A stretch of DNA of 34,181 nucleotides from assembly GCA_031292485.1 (NCBI GenBank), contig JARLHA010000056.1, positions 1-34,181 on the forward strand, written 5' to 3'. Source of the DNA: Mucilaginibacter sp. (GTDB lineage Bacteria; Bacteroidota; Bacteroidia; Sphingobacteriales; Sphingobacteriaceae). Of this stretch, positions 15,652-23,840 are shown piece by piece. Under the pieces are notes generated by a model. That model was given only the letters and a program-made list of their open reading frames with translations. It did not search any database and had not been told where the DNA came from. A program made the translations under genes and the position numbers. Positions within the stretch are counted from its first letter, which is position 1. The number at the start of each line of letters is the position of its first letter.

Positions 15652-15702
15652 ACAAGTTAGAAAGCAAACCACGATTAAAAAATGTTAAAAAAGTAGTAAT
15701 TT
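15652..15702 (-). promoter_or_regulatory. Promoter with shared 22-bp element, copy 3 (152-aa secreted protein)
   Basis: On the minus strand the element occupies 15702-15680. After exactly 20 nt comes TAACTTGT (15659-15652), a weaker TAnnTTTG-like box, 29 bases before the start codon. The element is identical to copy 2 over 23 bases and to copy 1 over 22. Confidence 0.72.
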
Positions 15703-15737
15703 AAAATAAAAAAGCTGCCTTATTAAAAAGGCAGCTT
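15703..15737 (-). terminator. Terminator of the OmpA-family gene
   Basis: AAGCTGCCTT (15712-15721) pairs with AAGGCAGCTT (15728-15737), 10 bp perfect, 6-nt loop. On the minus strand it is followed by TTTTTATTTT, so it ends the transcript from 15791-17740. Confidence 0.85.
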
Positions 15738-15790
15738 CAGTTTTATATACAAGGCTAAATATCCTAAATAGGGTTGAACATCATCTGCAA

Positions 15791-17740
15791 TTATTTAACA
15801 GGCGCTATATCAATAATAACCGTCCTGTTGTAAAAACGCTCTTCCGGAAGATTATTATCAAACGGCGAGTGGTTTGCATCTTCACCAAATCCTGTTGTTT
15901 CAAATTTCACATGATCCCGGCCTGAATTGGCAATCGCGCGCTCAATAATTTTTTGAGTTTGCTGGGCTCTCTCTTCCGAAAGCTTTTGGTTATAAGTCTC
16001 CAGCCCGATGATATCAGTATGCCCATGAATGGTAACGGTTGCACCATCAACAATTAATGGCGCTACGATGGTGGTTAAAAATTTATCATATTCAGCTATG
16101 GATTTTGCTTTGTCAAAGTCAAACACAATACTGTAACGGGAGCCGTTCGTGATCATTGGATCAGGGCGTAACAAATGAACGGACGTTTCCTTTGTTACGG
16201 TTGATCCGTTATTTAACTCCGCCAGCATGGTTATTTTATAGTCGCCGCCCGGGCTATCGCCTAAAATGGTTGCCGCCGGTAAACCCTGCTGGTTACCAGT
16301 GAAAGGGCCAAAATGCTGAACAGTTCCTCTTTCGTCTGTTGCATTAACTGACCATGATTTAACTTTTTCCTGCGCAGAATCCACATTGAAAACCACGTCA
16401 AAATCAAGCGGATTTTCCTGATTTGTAATAATTTGAACTGGTTTCATCATACCCCCGCCGGCTTCAACCAATAATTCAGGAGATTTGCTTTCAATATCAA
16501 CCCTGCGGTTTTCGGCCCTAAGAAGAACAAGTTCTTTGGTGCCGCCAGGGTGTTCCGAAGATGGGTGTGCCTTAAAACTGCCGTGTGTACTGATTCTTGA
16601 TCCGTCAATTTCAAATACGGTTACAAGATAAAGTTTTATTGATTCGGCAAACTCTTTAGCATCCTTCGGCCCCTGCGCCGAAGAGCCCTCAAGAGAGACG
16701 GTTGCTGTAGGGTTGGCCCGCATGCGGTCGCCCAAAACATTCAAAACATTATGATAAACTGTTAATTGCCCGGCGGAACGGCCTGTTCCCGAAGGCGACT
16801 GGGCGTTTTGTAGCTGGTCTTCTTTAAAACCTATAGCCTGCTCTTTTGTAAGCAGTATATACCGGCTTGGAATAGCCGTTGATCCGTCATCAAAAAACAC
16901 AGAATTAAGCACCGGAAAGGTCTCGCTTACAACGTGTACTGGCAGGGCATTTATGGGGCCGCGCACGGTAAAGGTAACATCACTTACCACCACCGGGGCT
17001 GCAGCAACCGCAACCGGTTGGTCTTGTACAGGGGCCTTATGTCCTTTTCCAAATTTAAGAGCAATCCCGGCCCTAACGGTTGTAATTGATAAACTTTCGA
17101 TGTTGCGGGGATCCTGTCCAAAATAGGGATGGTAAGAAATAAATGGCGAAAGACTAACTTTCGATTCGCTGTTTGGCGCCGAAAGAGGTATATCAAATCC
17201 GGCACCCACCTGGCCAGAAAAGATGGTGCTGTTAACCGAACTGAAATCGGCATTGGTATTTGGTTGTTTAAGCTGTGTATAGGCAAATCCTTTATTTACA
17301 TTAATTGCCACGCTAGGGCCTGCAAAAAAATACAGGCTTGAAGTCTTAAAACCCAAACGAAGGCTCGGTTCTATAGAAACATAACTCAGTTCTGAGGTTA
17401 AATCGGCCGGACAATTACATGGAGCTTCAACGCCATCAAACTTTGCTCCCAGGCCATCATAACCCACGTTCAGTATGCCGCCCCACACAGGGCCGGGACG
17501 GTACTCCACCAATATAGACGCATAAGGCCGTACACCAGTCCCTTTGTGAAAAGGGGTTGGAACAGTCAATGAATTATTAAGATTTTGGGTTGTGCCGGTG
17601 TAGAAATTAAAGTTTGCGGCCCCTGATACGCCATACCACCAAATGGGCGGCGTAACTTGCCCCTTAGCTGTGGTGAAGGCAAAACTTACCATCAAAATAC
17701 AGATGATAAATTTTTGCATTATTTTATTTATTGATAACAT
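15791..17740 (-). CDS. Outer-membrane OmpA-family protein with N-terminal beta-barrel
   Basis: A 649-residue envelope protein. Signal peptide at about 1-28 (KFIICILMVSFAFTTAKGQ). Residues about 30-230 alternate in a beta-barrel pattern ending in SITTVRAGIALKFGKG, as in PorT-like Bacteroidota outer-membrane proteins. The middle has a region with RRVDIESKSPE and beta-sandwich-like text, and the C-terminal OmpA domain (about 535-645) has FDFDKAKS, IHGHTD and NQKLSEERAQ, the peptidoglycan-binding signature. The start at 17740 is chosen over the ATG at 17782 because AAGGAG lies seven bases before it and the signal peptide follows at once. It is 117 bp behind the ice-binding lipoprotein gene on the same strand, with a GC hairpin between, so the two probably share a transcript. 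It may anchor surface material to the cell wall. Confidence 0.85.
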   Translation of the reverse strand: MLSINKIMQKFIICILMVSFAFTTAKGQVTPPIWWYGVSGAANFNFYTGTTQNLNNSLTVPTPFHKGTGVRPYASILVEYRPGPVWGGILNVGYDGLGAKFDGVEAPCNCPADLTSELSYVSIEPSLRLGFKTSSLYFFAGPSVAINVNKGFAYTQLKQPNTNADFSSVNSTIFSGQVGAGFDIPLSAPNSESKVSLSPFISYHPYFGQDPRNIESLSITTVRAGIALKFGKGHKAPVQDQPVAVAAAPVVVSDVTFTVRGPINALPVHVVSETFPVLNSVFFDDGSTAIPSRYILLTKEQAIGFKEDQLQNAQSPSGTGRSAGQLTVYHNVLNVLGDRMRANPTATVSLEGSSAQGPKDAKEFAESIKLYLVTVFEIDGSRISTHGSFKAHPSSEHPGGTKELVLLRAENRRVDIESKSPELLVEAGGGMMKPVQIITNQENPLDFDVVFNVDSAQEKVKSWSVNATDERGTVQHFGPFTGNQQGLPAATILGDSPGGDYKITMLAELNNGSTVTKETSVHLLRPDPMITNGSRYSIVFDFDKAKSIAEYDKFLTTIVAPLIVDGATVTIHGHTDIIGLETYNQKLSEERAQQTQKIIERAIANSGRDHVKFETTGFGEDANHSPFDNNLPEERFYNRTVIIDIAPVK

Positions 17741-17790
17741 AATATATCTCCTTTTTAAATTATTTTTTGTTTGTTTTAACATTTGTAAAT

Positions 17791-17819
17791 CCCCGCCCCA
17801 GATAAAATAGGGGCCGGGG
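17791..17819 (-). other. GC-rich hairpin between the ice-binding and OmpA genes
   Basis: CCCCGCCCC (17791-17799) pairs with GGGGCCGGGG (17810-17819) with one bulged base. No T-run follows on the minus strand, so it may protect or attenuate a shared transcript rather than end it. Confidence 0.5.
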
Positions 17820-17857
17820 ATAAACTGATTTGATTTTAAACCAATATCTTATAAAGG

Positions 17858-19936
17858 TTAAGGTATATTGACAGTTGTGTTTACCATGGTAACTGAAGCA
17901 ACCAGGGAAATCGCCCTGCCATTCAGTACGGTTTGAACCGCATTCCCTGCCGTTGACAAGGTAACTCCCGAATTAGCAATAATGGTCCCCACCATAGTGC
18001 CGCCGCCTGCCGCGTTAATAGTAGCTGCGCTTCCAACATACCAATAAACATTCTTGGCCTGCGCACCGTTTGTCAAGATAATGCTACGAGCTCCTGCAGG
18101 CCCTGCGATGCCTACTGTTAGCCCGGCCGCTGTCTGAAATATCCAGGTGGCATTAGGATCACCTTTTGCATCCAGCGTAAGATCTCCGTTTGATATTTTA
18201 AAAGTGCCGCTTGCTGATTTATAGACGCCTGGCGCTAAAGTTAAGCCCCCCAATTCGCCCGCACCCGGATCAATACCGCCTGGTTTGTTAGCCGGCGAAA
18301 TACTGATATAAAAAGCGGTCGCATCAGCCTGCGCCTGTGTCGCTATAGCAAATTTTGTTGCCGTGCCGGGAAAAGGCGGAGCAGCATCAATTCCGCCGGT
18401 TACAAGTCCCACATTTAGCGGTGTTTCTGTGTAAACATCGGCTGTTAGCCCATCATGAAACCCGGTTATCTTAGTAGCAACAGCGGTTGTACCGATAGCG
18501 CCGTTAACAACCGTATTTATTCCCTGGTTGGTTACCCCCGCACTTCCGCCAAAAGCACCGAAAATTGAAGTAAATAATGGCTGCCCACTTGCTGTAAAGT
18601 TCGCAGTGATATTTTTATTCGCGTTCATGGTAACTGTTAATGGATTTGTGGAGCCTGTAGCATCTCCGCTCCATGACGTGAATTTATACCCTGAATTTGG
18701 CGTTGCTGTAAGCTGTACCGTACTGCCACTATTGTAAGTTGCCTGGGTAGGATTTTTTACGACAGTCCCGTTAACTGCAGTTACATTTAAGGTGTAAGTG
18801 ATAGCCGCAAAATTAGCAACCAGCGTTGTGTTCGCATTTAACGGGAATATATAAGGCGAACTCGTAGAAACTATAATTCCGTTATTAGTCCAGTTGGCGA
18901 AGGTATACCCTGCATTTGCTTTTGCAGTTACGGTTACAGACGTACCCGTATTAAAGGAGCCTGCCCCGGTGGTTGTTCCGCCTGCGGCCGGACTTGATGA
19001 TAAATTTAAGGTCAATTTAGGTATTACCAGTTTAAAATTCGCAACTAATGTTGTGTTTCCATTTATACTAAACTGGTAACCAAGACTGGTTGAAGCTATT
19101 GCTCCGCTATTTGTCCAGTTAACAAAAGCATAGCCGGCATTCGGCGTTGCTGTTACGGTTACAGAAGTCCCGGCTTTATAAGAGCCGGATCCCTTGGTTG
19201 TTCCGCCCGCTGCCGGACTTGATGATAATACCACACTATATTGGATTGGCGGTGTTACCTTAAAATTCGCTACCAATGCCCTGTTTCCGGCCATTGTAAA
19301 CTGATAGCTTGAACTCGTTGAAGCTATCACTCCTTGATTTGTCCAGTTAACAAATGTAAACCCGGTGGCCGGTGTTGCTGTTACTGTAACTGTCGAGGCC
19401 TGGGCAAATGTCCCTCCGCCGGCAGTTGTTCCATCGGCTGCAATGTTTGATGATAAGGTCAACTGCGGTATGGTAGTGAAAGTCCAAACATAATTACTGA
19501 CCATTGCCGAACCTAATGTATCTTTTACACTGTTTGTAATAGTACCTGTGTAAGTTGTAAATGGTAACAGCGCCACGGTTGGTGTAAAAGTAAAGACTGC
19601 GCCATTTGCCGTAGGGGCAATTGTTCCGGGAACGTTTGTTGAACCCTGCATAATAATAAAGGTTGTATTATTAATAGTTGACGGCCGCATAACCGTGTTG
19701 AAGGTTACTGTAATTACTTTGTTGTAAACAACATTCAGAGCCGCATTCATTGGGTCGGCAGAAACCACGACCGGGCAAACGCCCTGGATGGCTCCTTTAT
19801 AATTATCCTTTTTACAACCGGCCGTAAATATGGCAAGCAGTAATACCATTGACCACATGGTGTAGAATATCCTGGAATAGTCTCTGCTTTTACGCTTTGA
19901 TGTACTATCCTTAGTCGGGGTAGATTTTTTTTTCAT
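17858..19936 (-). CDS. Ice-binding (DUF3494) lipoprotein with Ig-like and InlB-type repeats
   Basis: A 692-residue surface lipoprotein. A long basic N-terminus is followed by a hydrophobic segment and lipobox TAGC, lipid Cys41. An SbsA-type Ig-like domain covers about 54-155. Four Listeria-Bacteroides (InlB B-type) repeats follow at about 158-226, 232-302, 307-376 and 380-448, each with (F/A)(V/A)NWTN or SWSG and ending (V/T)ANF. Repeats 2 and 3 are nearly alike. The C-terminal domain (455-692) is the ice-binding DUF3494 fold: LFTSIFGAFGGSAGVTNQG, ITGFHDG, APGVYKS, ATWIFQT and NVYWYVGSAATI. Such proteins bind ice or act as adhesins in cold environments; activity here is inferred from family. 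A -7 box lies at 20005. The gene is followed by the OmpA-family gene on the same strand. Confidence 0.9.
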   Translation of the reverse strand: MKKKSTPTKDSTSKRKSRDYSRIFYTMWSMVLLLAIFTAGCKKDNYKGAIQGVCPVVVSADPMNAALNVVYNKVITVTFNTVMRPSTINNTTFIIMQGSTNVPGTIAPTANGAVFTFTPTVALLPFTTYTGTITNSVKDTLGSAMVSNYVWTFTTIPQLTLSSNIAADGTTAGGGTFAQASTVTVTATPATGFTFVNWTNQGVIASTSSSYQFTMAGNRALVANFKVTPPIQYSVVLSSSPAAGGTTKGSGSYKAGTSVTVTATPNAGYAFVNWTNSGAIASTSLGYQFSINGNTTLVANFKLVIPKLTLNLSSSPAAGGTTTGAGSFNTGTSVTVTAKANAGYTFANWTNNGIIVSTSSPYIFPLNANTTLVANFAAITYTLNVTAVNGTVVKNPTQATYNSGSTVQLTATPNSGYKFTSWSGDATGSTNPLTVTMNANKNITANFTASGQPLFTSIFGAFGGSAGVTNQGINTVVNGAIGTTAVATKITGFHDGLTADVYTETPLNVGLVTGGIDAAPPFPGTATKFAIATQAQADATAFYISISPANKPGGIDPGAGELGGLTLAPGVYKSASGTFKISNGDLTLDAKGDPNATWIFQTAAGLTVGIAGPAGARSIILTNGAQAKNVYWYVGSAATINAAGGGTMVGTIIANSGVTLSTAGNAVQTVLNGRAISLVASVTMVNTTVNIP

Positions 19937-20004
19937 GGTAGTTTTTTTATAAATAGATGTATTTTTAACGTCCTGATTCTGTTTTGACGGGAATTATGAC
20001 TATA

Positions 20005-20012
20005 CAAACCTA
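20005..20012 (-). promoter_or_regulatory. -7 promoter box of the ice-binding protein gene
   Basis: CAAACCTA on the plus strand reads TAGGTTTG on the minus strand, a perfect TAnnTTTG box, 69 bases before the start codon at 19936. No TTTG was found at the -33 distance. Confidence 0.55.
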
Positions 20013-20057
20013 CCCCGAAACTTAGGGCAGCGCGTTACATAATTTTGGGGAAAAGTT

Positions 20058-20624
20058 CTATAATTCACACATTTGAGGACGATGTATGTTGAGGTTGCTA
20101 AAATACCTGAAAAGGGATGGTGTGATGCCGGTAACTTTTTTGAATTGAGTAGAGAGGTGAGCAACACTGCTGTAGTTGAGTTTCCATGAGATCTCGGTAA
20201 GGTTTAGCTCGTTGTAACTGATCAGTTCCTTTATCCGCTGAATTTTAGTTAAGATAAAATACTGTTCAATTGTTAATCCTTTTTCGTCTGAGAATATATT
20301 GGCAAGATAGGTATAATCGTGTTTTAGCTCCTGGCTTAAATAATTGGAGAAATTTATTTTTACCTGGCATTCTGAATTATAAACCATGCTTAGGATGGTG
20401 TTTTTTATCCTTTCCGCCAAAATGCTTTTCTTATTATTTATTAACTCAAGGCCCGAGTTTAATAAGGCATTTTTAATTTCTACCAATTGACTATCAGATA
20501 GAATTTCGAATGTTTCAACTTTCCCCAACTCCACAGAAGCACAATGTAACCCAAGTTTTTCAAACTCAAGTTCGACTATTATTTTGCAGCGGACGCACAT
20601 CATGTTTCTTATGTAGAGTACCAT
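20058..20624 (-). CDS. AraC-type regulator with HMA-like N-terminal domain
   Basis: A 188-residue transcription regulator if it starts at 20624; in-frame ATGs at 20627 and 20669 are also possible. The start was set by the N-terminal text LYIRNMMCVRCKIIVELEFEKLG, which resembles a heavy-metal-associated (HMA, ferredoxin-like) domain with a CxxC pair (MCVRC), a combination I recall from Bacteroidota AraC-like proteins that usually begin just before it. The C-terminal part (about 85-180) is an AraC DNA-binding domain: LTIEQYFILTKIQRIKELI, then LTEISWKLNYSSVAHLSTQFKKVTGITPSLFR. The CxxC pair suggests sensing of a metal or redox signal, but this is inference. It is encoded directly upstream of the ice-binding gene, on the same strand, and could control it. 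Confidence 0.85.
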   Translation of the reverse strand: MVLYIRNMMCVRCKIIVELEFEKLGLHCASVELGKVETFEILSDSQLVEIKNALLNSGLELINNKKSILAERIKNTILSMVYNSECQVKINFSNYLSQELKHDYTYLANIFSDEKGLTIEQYFILTKIQRIKELISYNELNLTEISWKLNYSSVAHLSTQFKKVTGITPSLFRYFSNLNIHRPQMCEL

Positions 20625-21104
20625 CATGAATACCGTTAATACAAAACAAGTGCCCTGTATTTGCTGCATCTATATTGCATCCGAATAATTGATTTATTTA
20701 TTAGTTAATTTTTAGCTTTTCGCTCTCCATTACAACCAAGGGCTATATTCCCCGAAAAACTAACATTACTATTTAATTTAACAGGCTTTATTTTACAAGT
20801 ATAGCACAAGGTATGATTCAGTTGATATTGATTACTTAAAGAGAATATATGTATACTATTAACTAAAATTTTCTTGAAGACACCCCGATAAAAGGTACCC
20901 AACCAAAAAGTAATCTTTATTTTGATTTCCAACGACCCCATATGCAGAATAGCCGTATATCTGTTATATGAATTTACAGCCGGGTTAACGGCCAAACCGC
21001 CTTTACAAGGTGTACAAAATAATACCTATTTTTAAACCGAATTATACACTTAGCCACGAAAAAGCGTTAAAACATTTATTATTATTGACTGACATAAATT
21101 AAAT
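20625..21104. other. AT-rich gene-free stretch before the aspartyl protease gene
   Basis: 480 bases without a convincing gene. A 96-codon open frame on the minus strand (20705-20995) has no family-like text and no initiation context, so I treat it as chance. At 21026-21042 a weak look-alike of the shared promoter element (11 of 17 positions) occurs 62 bases before the protease start. No repeat or hairpin with a long stem was seen. Confidence 0.4.
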
Positions 21105-22208
21105 ATGAAAAAGATATACTCCGGTTACCTTCATTTTTGGGCCTGCGGATTATTATTAGCAACATTGCTGATGTCTTCCTGCAAAAAAGACCGCAACTCA
21201 ACCCCTATACCCGCGCCCAAACCTATTGCAACACTGGGGATGTATGAAGTAGACAGCAGCATTTATAAAAGAATATTTATCCCGATAACCAAGGTAGGTA
21301 CACAAAGTGTTACTTATTACAGTGTATTTGATACAGGCTCAACGGGTATGACCATAGATGCCACCGGTTTAATACCCGCATCGATGATCACCAATGCGGG
21401 AATTACTGTTCCGGGTGATTCCGTAAACGTGAATGGAATTACTATCACAAGCCAAACAGCGATGATAGCTTATGGAAACACCCAAAGTGAGATACAGGAA
21501 TTCGGCAACCTGGCGTATGCCAATATAACCATAGGCGATCAAAACGGAAGCACAACGACTGGCCGGATACCTATATTTTTATATTATAAAATTATTGACA
21601 ATACTACCGGACAAAAACAACCTGCACATTCAAACGATGTATTTGGTGTTGGGCCTGGTGTAAGCAGTGCTAATAGCACCATAGGCAGCCCTCTTAGTTA
21701 TTTTAAAACACCAGCCGAAGTAACAAGCGGCTTTAAACTGGCCTTGCTTAATAATGCGGCATTCAGCCTTAACGGAACTTATGTTTCGGGCTTGCTTACC
21801 ATTGGGCTGGTACCAAATGACCTTGCCACCAATGGATTTGTAATGCACAATCTTACGTATTATTCTCAGGGTGGTTATTCGCCTGATATCCCCGCGACAA
21901 TAAATTATAATGGGACCAGTGTTGCCGGCACCATATTGTTTGACACCGGAACCCCGGCTATTTCAACCATAGCAAATCAAACTGCCGCCAGTAATATCAG
22001 CCAGCTTCCGGCAAATACCAGCGTAACAATAACAACAGCCAAAGGATTTAGTTATTCATATACTACCGCAAGCGCAAATGATATTACCCAGGTTGCAAAA
22101 CCTTCCTATACCGGCGATCCCAGAACCATTTTCAGTATAAACTTCTTTACTGATAATGAGTTTTTAATGGATTATGCGGATCATAAGATCGGCCTGAAGA
22201 ATAATTAA
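21105..22208 (+). CDS. Pepsin-like (A1-fold) aspartyl protease, lipoprotein
   Basis: A 367-residue lipoprotein: signal segment 1-25 with lipobox LMSSC, lipid Cys26, then CKKD. Two aspartic-protease active-site motifs are present in one chain, VFDTGSTGM (Asp76) and LFDTGTPAIS (Asp280), about 200 residues apart, each within a lobe. The last strand NEFLMDYADHKIGL matches the C-terminal strand of bilobed pepsin-like enzymes. Retropepsin-type bacterial proteins have one motif, so this is of the two-lobed kind, which is uncommon in bacteria. It would act in the periplasm or on the cell surface. Both aspartates are there, so activity is plausible, but the tyrosine flap residue could not be placed. 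It is monocistronic, ending at the hairpin 22211-22238 shared with the convergent carboxypeptidase gene. Confidence 0.8.
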   Translation: MKKIYSGYLHFWACGLLLATLLMSSCKKDRNSTPIPAPKPIATLGMYEVDSSIYKRIFIPITKVGTQSVTYYSVFDTGSTGMTIDATGLIPASMITNAGITVPGDSVNVNGITITSQTAMIAYGNTQSEIQEFGNLAYANITIGDQNGSTTTGRIPIFLYYKIIDNTTGQKQPAHSNDVFGVGPGVSSANSTIGSPLSYFKTPAEVTSGFKLALLNNAAFSLNGTYVSGLLTIGLVPNDLATNGFVMHNLTYYSQGGYSPDIPATINYNGTSVAGTILFDTGTPAISTIANQTAASNISQLPANTSVTITTAKGFSYSYTTASANDITQVAKPSYTGDPRTIFSINFFTDNEFLMDYADHKIGLKNN

Positions 22209-22210
22209 AT

Positions 22211-22238
22211 GTAGAGACGCAAGATATTGCGTCTCTAC
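22211..22238. terminator. Bidirectional hairpin between convergent genes (GTAGAGACGCAA family)
   Basis: GTAGAGACGCAA (22211-22222) and TTGCGTCTCTAC (22227-22238) form a perfect 12-bp stem with loop GATA. It fills the 36-bp gap between the stop codons of two convergent genes, and is the second copy of the element at 559-590. Confidence 0.8.
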
Positions 22239-22244
22239 GCTGAC

Positions 22245-23765
22245 TTAATACTTAGCAGGCGTACCCGGTTTCGGAACGGATTCCTCTATAAATTTCCTTA
22301 AATTTTCGGTGGCAGTTGCCAGGTCTTCTTTACGTAAATAAAGCATGTGGCCGCTTTTATAACCTTCCCATTTTAAACGGTCTTTCAGCCTTCCGCTTGG
22401 ATCCAGCTGCCAAAGGCTGTATTTGGCGTTAAAGTAATCGCAGGCACCATCATAGTACCCTGATTGAATCAATAAATGCAGGTAAGGATTTTGGGCGATA
22501 GCCTGCCTTAAGTTTTCACCGGTATGGTCGTTTTTATCATCCCATGGCCAAACATCGCCGAACATATTGTATTTCAAATCGGTTTTATAATTGAGCTCGT
22601 TGCGGAGATAAATATTCATCGCGGGAGTAAACTCGTGCAGCCAGGCAACCAGTTCAGCATTATAATCGGGGCTACTGCCATAGGCCTGCCGGTCAATTCC
22701 TTTATAACGTGAATCGAGCCGGCCAATGGTATACCCTTTTACCCTCAATAACTCTTTCCAGAAAAGTTCATAGGATACATCAAGGTTATTCCCTAAGACG
22801 ATATTTTCTGCTATGCCGCTGTATTTTGCCATTTTTGCAGCCATATCCTTCTTTTGGGCATCATCAATAAAGCCCCCGCGTGCCATTGCCGGGATCAATT
22901 CATTAATGGTGAAATTTTCCACTTCGGGCAAGAATGTGGTCAAGTCTTTTTGCTGGTATTCTGGCGCCAGCATGCCATGGTACCAAGCTGTTGCAGCAAA
23001 ATAAGGCAACTTCAATGCAGCCTGCACCGGGCCGCTGCGTTCAATGCCCAAATCAGTGGGTGATACCAGGATCACGCCGTTCAAATACATCCACTGGGCA
23101 TTTTGCAGTTCGAGCGCCAGGCCGGATGCACGGGTAGTACCATAACTTTCGCCGATTAAAAACTTAGGCGAAGCCCAGCGGTTTTTACGGGTTACAAAAG
23201 TGTTGATCCATTCAGCCAGGTATTTGATATCTTCATTCACCCCAAAAAATTTCGATCCGGGTGTTTCTTTGTTTACAATCCTTGAATAACCTGTATTTAC
23301 CGGGTCGATATAAACGATATCGGCCACATCGAGGATAGAGTTGGGGTTATCTTCCATACCATAAGGCTGTACAGGATAACCTTCATTATCGGTATTGAGC
23401 CTTCTGGGGCCGGTATAGCCAATTTCCATCCAAACCGATGGCGTACCGGGACCTCCGTTAAAAGAAATCACTAAAGGCCTGGTAGACCTGTCACTAACAT
23501 CCTCTCTTTCATAATAGGTATAAAACACCCCTGCTACCGGACGGCCCTCTTCGTCCCATATCGGCATACTACCGGCTGTGGCGGTATAAGGCACGGCTTT
23601 CCCTTTTATAGTTACCGAATGTTTGGTAACCACTGCCGAATCAACCTGTAAAATGCGGGTTTTAGTTACCGGGTTGGAGTTTTTGGGTGGTGTTGACGGT
23701 TGCTGGGCCAGGGCTGTCCCGGCAATTAAACAAACGAGTAAAGTTGAAATAGAAAAATTCTTCAT
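22245..23765 (-). CDS. Serine carboxypeptidase-like protein (peptidase S10)
   Basis: A 506-residue exported protein with signal peptide (1-20, ends TALAQQ). It has the S10 hallmarks: oxyanion segment SFNGGPGTPS, nucleophile Ser in GESYGTTR, catalytic Asp in SGYYDGACDYFN, and catalytic His in GYKSGHMLYLR. The DPVNTGYSR text is also typical. S10 enzymes cleave C-terminal residues at acidic pH; bacterial members of this length are widespread in Bacteroidota, with substrates unknown. The triad is complete, so the enzyme is probably active in the periplasm. It is convergent with the aspartyl protease gene at 21105, so two exported peptidase genes end at the same hairpin. Confidence 0.9.
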   Translation of the reverse strand: MKNFSISTLLVCLIAGTALAQQPSTPPKNSNPVTKTRILQVDSAVVTKHSVTIKGKAVPYTATAGSMPIWDEEGRPVAGVFYTYYEREDVSDRSTRPLVISFNGGPGTPSVWMEIGYTGPRRLNTDNEGYPVQPYGMEDNPNSILDVADIVYIDPVNTGYSRIVNKETPGSKFFGVNEDIKYLAEWINTFVTRKNRWASPKFLIGESYGTTRASGLALELQNAQWMYLNGVILVSPTDLGIERSGPVQAALKLPYFAATAWYHGMLAPEYQQKDLTTFLPEVENFTINELIPAMARGGFIDDAQKKDMAAKMAKYSGIAENIVLGNNLDVSYELFWKELLRVKGYTIGRLDSRYKGIDRQAYGSSPDYNAELVAWLHEFTPAMNIYLRNELNYKTDLKYNMFGDVWPWDDKNDHTGENLRQAIAQNPYLHLLIQSGYYDGACDYFNAKYSLWQLDPSGRLKDRLKWEGYKSGHMLYLRKEDLATATENLRKFIEESVPKPGTPAKY

Positions 23766-23840
23766 ACTTAAAGGTGTTAAATATTTTGATCAGAACAATG
23801 TAAAGAGCGAATAGGAAAGCAAATTGTTACAATTAGATTT

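Noticed and set aside
17740..17782. Earlier start of the OmpA-family gene at 17782
   Set aside because: It would place a basic 14-residue extension before the signal peptide, while AAGGAG stands at the right distance before the ATG at 17740.
20013..20055. Fourth copy of the shared promoter element upstream of the ice-binding gene
   Set aside because: The sequence 20 nt upstream of the TAGGTTTG box does not resemble the element.
20705..20995. 96-codon open frame on the minus strand
   Set aside because: Composition is irregular, no family-like motif, no initiation context and it lies in AT-rich DNA where chance frames are common.
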